Positions 4,986 through 6,260 of a stretch of 6,260 nucleotides of DNA are shown piece by piece. Position numbers and translations under genes: made by a program. Below the pieces are notes generated by a model. That model worked only from the letters and a program-made list of their open reading frames with translations, ran no database searches and was not told the DNA's origin. Origin of the DNA: Massilia sp. UBA2604. GTDB taxonomy: Bacteria; Pseudomonadota; Gammaproteobacteria; Burkholderiales; Burkholderiaceae_D. The stretch's first letter is position 1. Each line of letters opens with the position of its first letter. The DNA is taken from positions 1 through 6,260 of the forward strand of contig DDKG01000349.1 in assembly GCA_002339265.1 (NCBI GenBank), given 5' to 3'.

Positions 4986-5687
4986 TCAACGGTCAGCGCG
5001 CAACAACCCTTCGCGCCACAGCGCATCGGCGGCCTCGAACGGCGACAGGCGGCTGTCGAACTGGCGGCCGTTGCCGGCCAGCTTCACCCAGGTGCGCGTG
5101 TCGTGGCCGCTGTTGGGCACCGCCACCGTGGCGCGCACGCCGCTCAGCCAGTCGTGCACGCGCGCATATTCGCCCGGCTGGGTGCGCTGGATCCAGGCCA
5201 GCGCCACCAGATCGGCGAAGCCTTCCTCGCGCCGGGTATCGCGCATCGCCTTCGCGGCCGCCAGCAATTCGGGATCGTGCGAGGATTCATGCCCCGTTTC
5301 GACGAAACCGGACGGCAGCAGGTTCCACTCGCCCTGGGCATAGCGCCAGCAATGGGCCAGTTCGTGCGCGGTCATGGCCTCGATCAGCAGCGCCTGCTCA
5401 TCGGCGGGAACGTTCGCCAGCACCGTCTCGGCCTCGGGGTTGCCGCGCATCGACAGCACCAGCTTGCAGCGTCCTTTGGCGAAGCCCATTGCCAGCGGCA
5501 CCGCGCCGGCCGGCGTCTTTGGCTGGACGATGATGTCGACCGGCAGGGAGATCGATTTCGAATATTCCAGCACCGGGGCGGCGGCGCGCAGCCAGCGCGA
5601 TTCCTGGGCCGTCAGTTGTGCTGCGTGGGAGGGAAGCGAGGCGGCTGCGGCGATGATGACTGCCGCACGCAGGAGATGCTTGAACAT
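4986..5687 (-). CDS. Secreted HExxH zinc-metallopeptidase-like protein
   Basis: A 233-residue predicted periplasmic or secreted protein. Residues 1-22 form a signal peptide (SLPSHA before AQL). The zincin motif HELAH is at 108-112, in AHELAHCWRYAQG. Some 43 residues later comes EEGFAD (154-159), where a glutamate (probably 155) is well placed as the third zinc ligand, as in gluzin-type enzymes; the Glu-x-x-Ala-Asp arrangement is typical. A single pair of cysteines (74 and 113) could form a disulphide beside the active site. The region between, with HESSHDPELL, is not one I recognise. The catalytic residues are visible; the family and substrate are not, and it is short compared with M48 enzymes. 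The ATG has GGAG 7 bases upstream. A dyad (5709-5728) lies in its leader or promoter region. It may be a stand-alone gene. Confidence 0.82.
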   Translation of the reverse strand: MFKHLLRAAVIIAAAASLPSHAAQLTAQESRWLRAAAPVLEYSKSISLPVDIIVQPKTPAGAVPLAMGFAKGRCKLVLSMRGNPEAETVLANVPADEQALLIEAMTAHELAHCWRYAQGEWNLLPSGFVETGHESSHDPELLAAAKAMRDTRREEGFADLVALAWIQRTQPGEYARVHDWLSGVRATVAVPNSGHDTRTWVKLAGNGRQFDSRLSPFEAADALWREGLLRADR

Positions 5688-5708
5688 GGTGCTACTCCGG
5701 GGATGAAC

Positions 5709-5728
5709 GAAATTCCTATCGGAAATTC
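5709..5728. repeat. Inverted repeat upstream of the metallopeptidase-like gene
   Basis: GAAATTCC-TATC-GGAAATTC is a dyad with one mismatch per arm (7 of 8), 21 bases before the ATG of the minus-strand gene. Its core, AAATTCC-N4-GGAAATT, occurs once more in the window at 1987-2004 before the PEP-CTERM gene. It could be a protein binding site or form a leader hairpin. No convincing -35/-10 pair is seen around it. Confidence 0.45.
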
Positions 5729-5773
5729 TATCCCCGATTCAAGCACCACTTTCAGGAAAATATTTCTGTCTGT

Positions 5774-6260
5774 TCAAAAAGGCAAGGCAGGCGCGGACCT
5801 TGTCTTGCTGCCAATCTGCGCCGTGCCATCGAGACGGAAAATGCTCACCAGCTGGGCCAGGCGCTCGGCTTCTTCTTCCAGCGAGGCCGCGGCCTGGCTG
5901 GCCTGCTGCACCAGTTCCGCGTTCTGGCGCGTGGCGTCGTCGATCTGGCCGATCGCGCCATTGACCTGCTCGATGCCGGCATTCTGTTCCGCGGACGCAT
6001 GGCTGATCTCGGCCATGATGTCGGTCACGCGCTTGACGCCGGTGACGATCTCGTCCATCGTCGCGCCGGCCTGGTCCACCAGGCGCGCGCCGGCATCGAC
6101 CCGCTCGACCGAGCTGCCGATCAGGACCTTGATCTCCTTGGCCGCTGCCGCCGAACGCTGCGCCAGGTTGCGCACCTCGGTCGCCACCACGGCGAAGCCG
6201 CGGCCCTGCTCCCCGGCGCGCGCCGCTTCCACGGCCGCATTGAGCGCCAGGATATTGGTC
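5774..6260 (-). CDS. Methyl-accepting chemotaxis protein, C-terminal signalling domain (5' end outside the window)
   Basis: The last 161 residues of a chemoreceptor that controls CheA kinase through CheW. The open frame reaches the right edge, beginning [19 protein letters not shown], so sensor, membrane and HAMP parts lie outside. The hairpin tip ([26 protein letters not shown]) is the most conserved part of the family and is intact. It is followed by the descending coiled coil with methylation-type Glu/Gln/Ala/Ser positions (around [19 protein letters not shown]) and [22 protein letters not shown], the usual betaproteobacterial receptor ending. The C-terminal tail, [11 protein letters not shown], lacks an NWETF-type pentapeptide, so tethering of CheR/CheB that way is not expected. 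The ATG at 6232 is internal, within the tip. No chemotaxis partner genes are in the window. Ligand unknown. Confidence 0.95.
   Translation of the reverse strand, partial: TNILALNAAVEAARAGEQGRGFAVVATEVRNLAQRSAAAAKEIKVLIGSSVERVDAGARLVDQAGATMDEIVTGVKRVTDIMAEISHASAEQNAGIEQVNGAIGQIDDATRQNAELVQQASQAAASLEEEAERLAQLVSIFRLDGTAQIGSKTRSAPALPF

Noticed and set aside
4426..5343. A 305-residue open frame on the plus strand over the small paired-cysteine and metallopeptidase-like genes
   Set aside because: It runs antisense through two well-supported genes and their intergenic promoter, has no binding site, and its composition changes abruptly at the gene borders.

Overview
The window is a GC-rich stretch of bacterial chromosome, about 60-65% GC by eye. 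It suggests a betaproteobacterium of the Oxalobacteraceae type (Massilia, Duganella or Janthinobacterium-like). The grounds are the PEP-CTERM protein, the HDOD protein, the small envelope proteins with paired cysteines, and the TTCCCGC/GCGGGAA extragenic palindromes. The taxonomic call is inference from gene content, not from a search.

Layout: one plus-strand gene enters from the left edge, the 3' part of an AraJ-like MFS exporter (1-989). It converges on a run of minus-strand genes that fills the rest of the window. From right to left these are: the C-terminal signalling part of a methyl-accepting chemotaxis protein (5774-6260, cut by the right edge); a secreted HExxH putative metallopeptidase (4986-5687); a small secreted paired-cysteine protein (4450-4854); a larger paralogue that joins the same N-terminal domain to LEA-like 11-residue repeats and a C-terminal BON domain (3089-4162); an HDOD protein (2084-2923); and a PEP-CTERM choice-of-anchor A protein (1046-1984). 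A hairpin terminator at 1003-1025 lies between the converging genes.

The minus-strand genes look like separate transcription units. Most have their own intergenic region with promoter-like or hairpin elements. Four of the six minus-strand products carry signal peptides or sorting signals or are receptors, so the common theme is the cell envelope and surface rather than one pathway.

The non-coding parts are the most interesting. The two paired-cysteine genes share a bipartite upstream element with identical 17-base spacing. The ribosome binding site and start codon of the PEP-CTERM gene lie inside a long AU-rich inverted repeat that could act as a translational switch. The core of that repeat (AATTTCC-N4-GGAATTT) recurs upstream of the metallopeptidase gene. 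A palindrome sits in the predicted promoter of the PEP-CTERM gene. A doublet of REP-like hairpins lies between the two paralogues and probably serves as a terminator. No gene-free stretch exceeds 300 bases; the longest is 4163-4449, which holds the promoter element and the REP doublet. No RNA gene, CRISPR array or transposase is visible.
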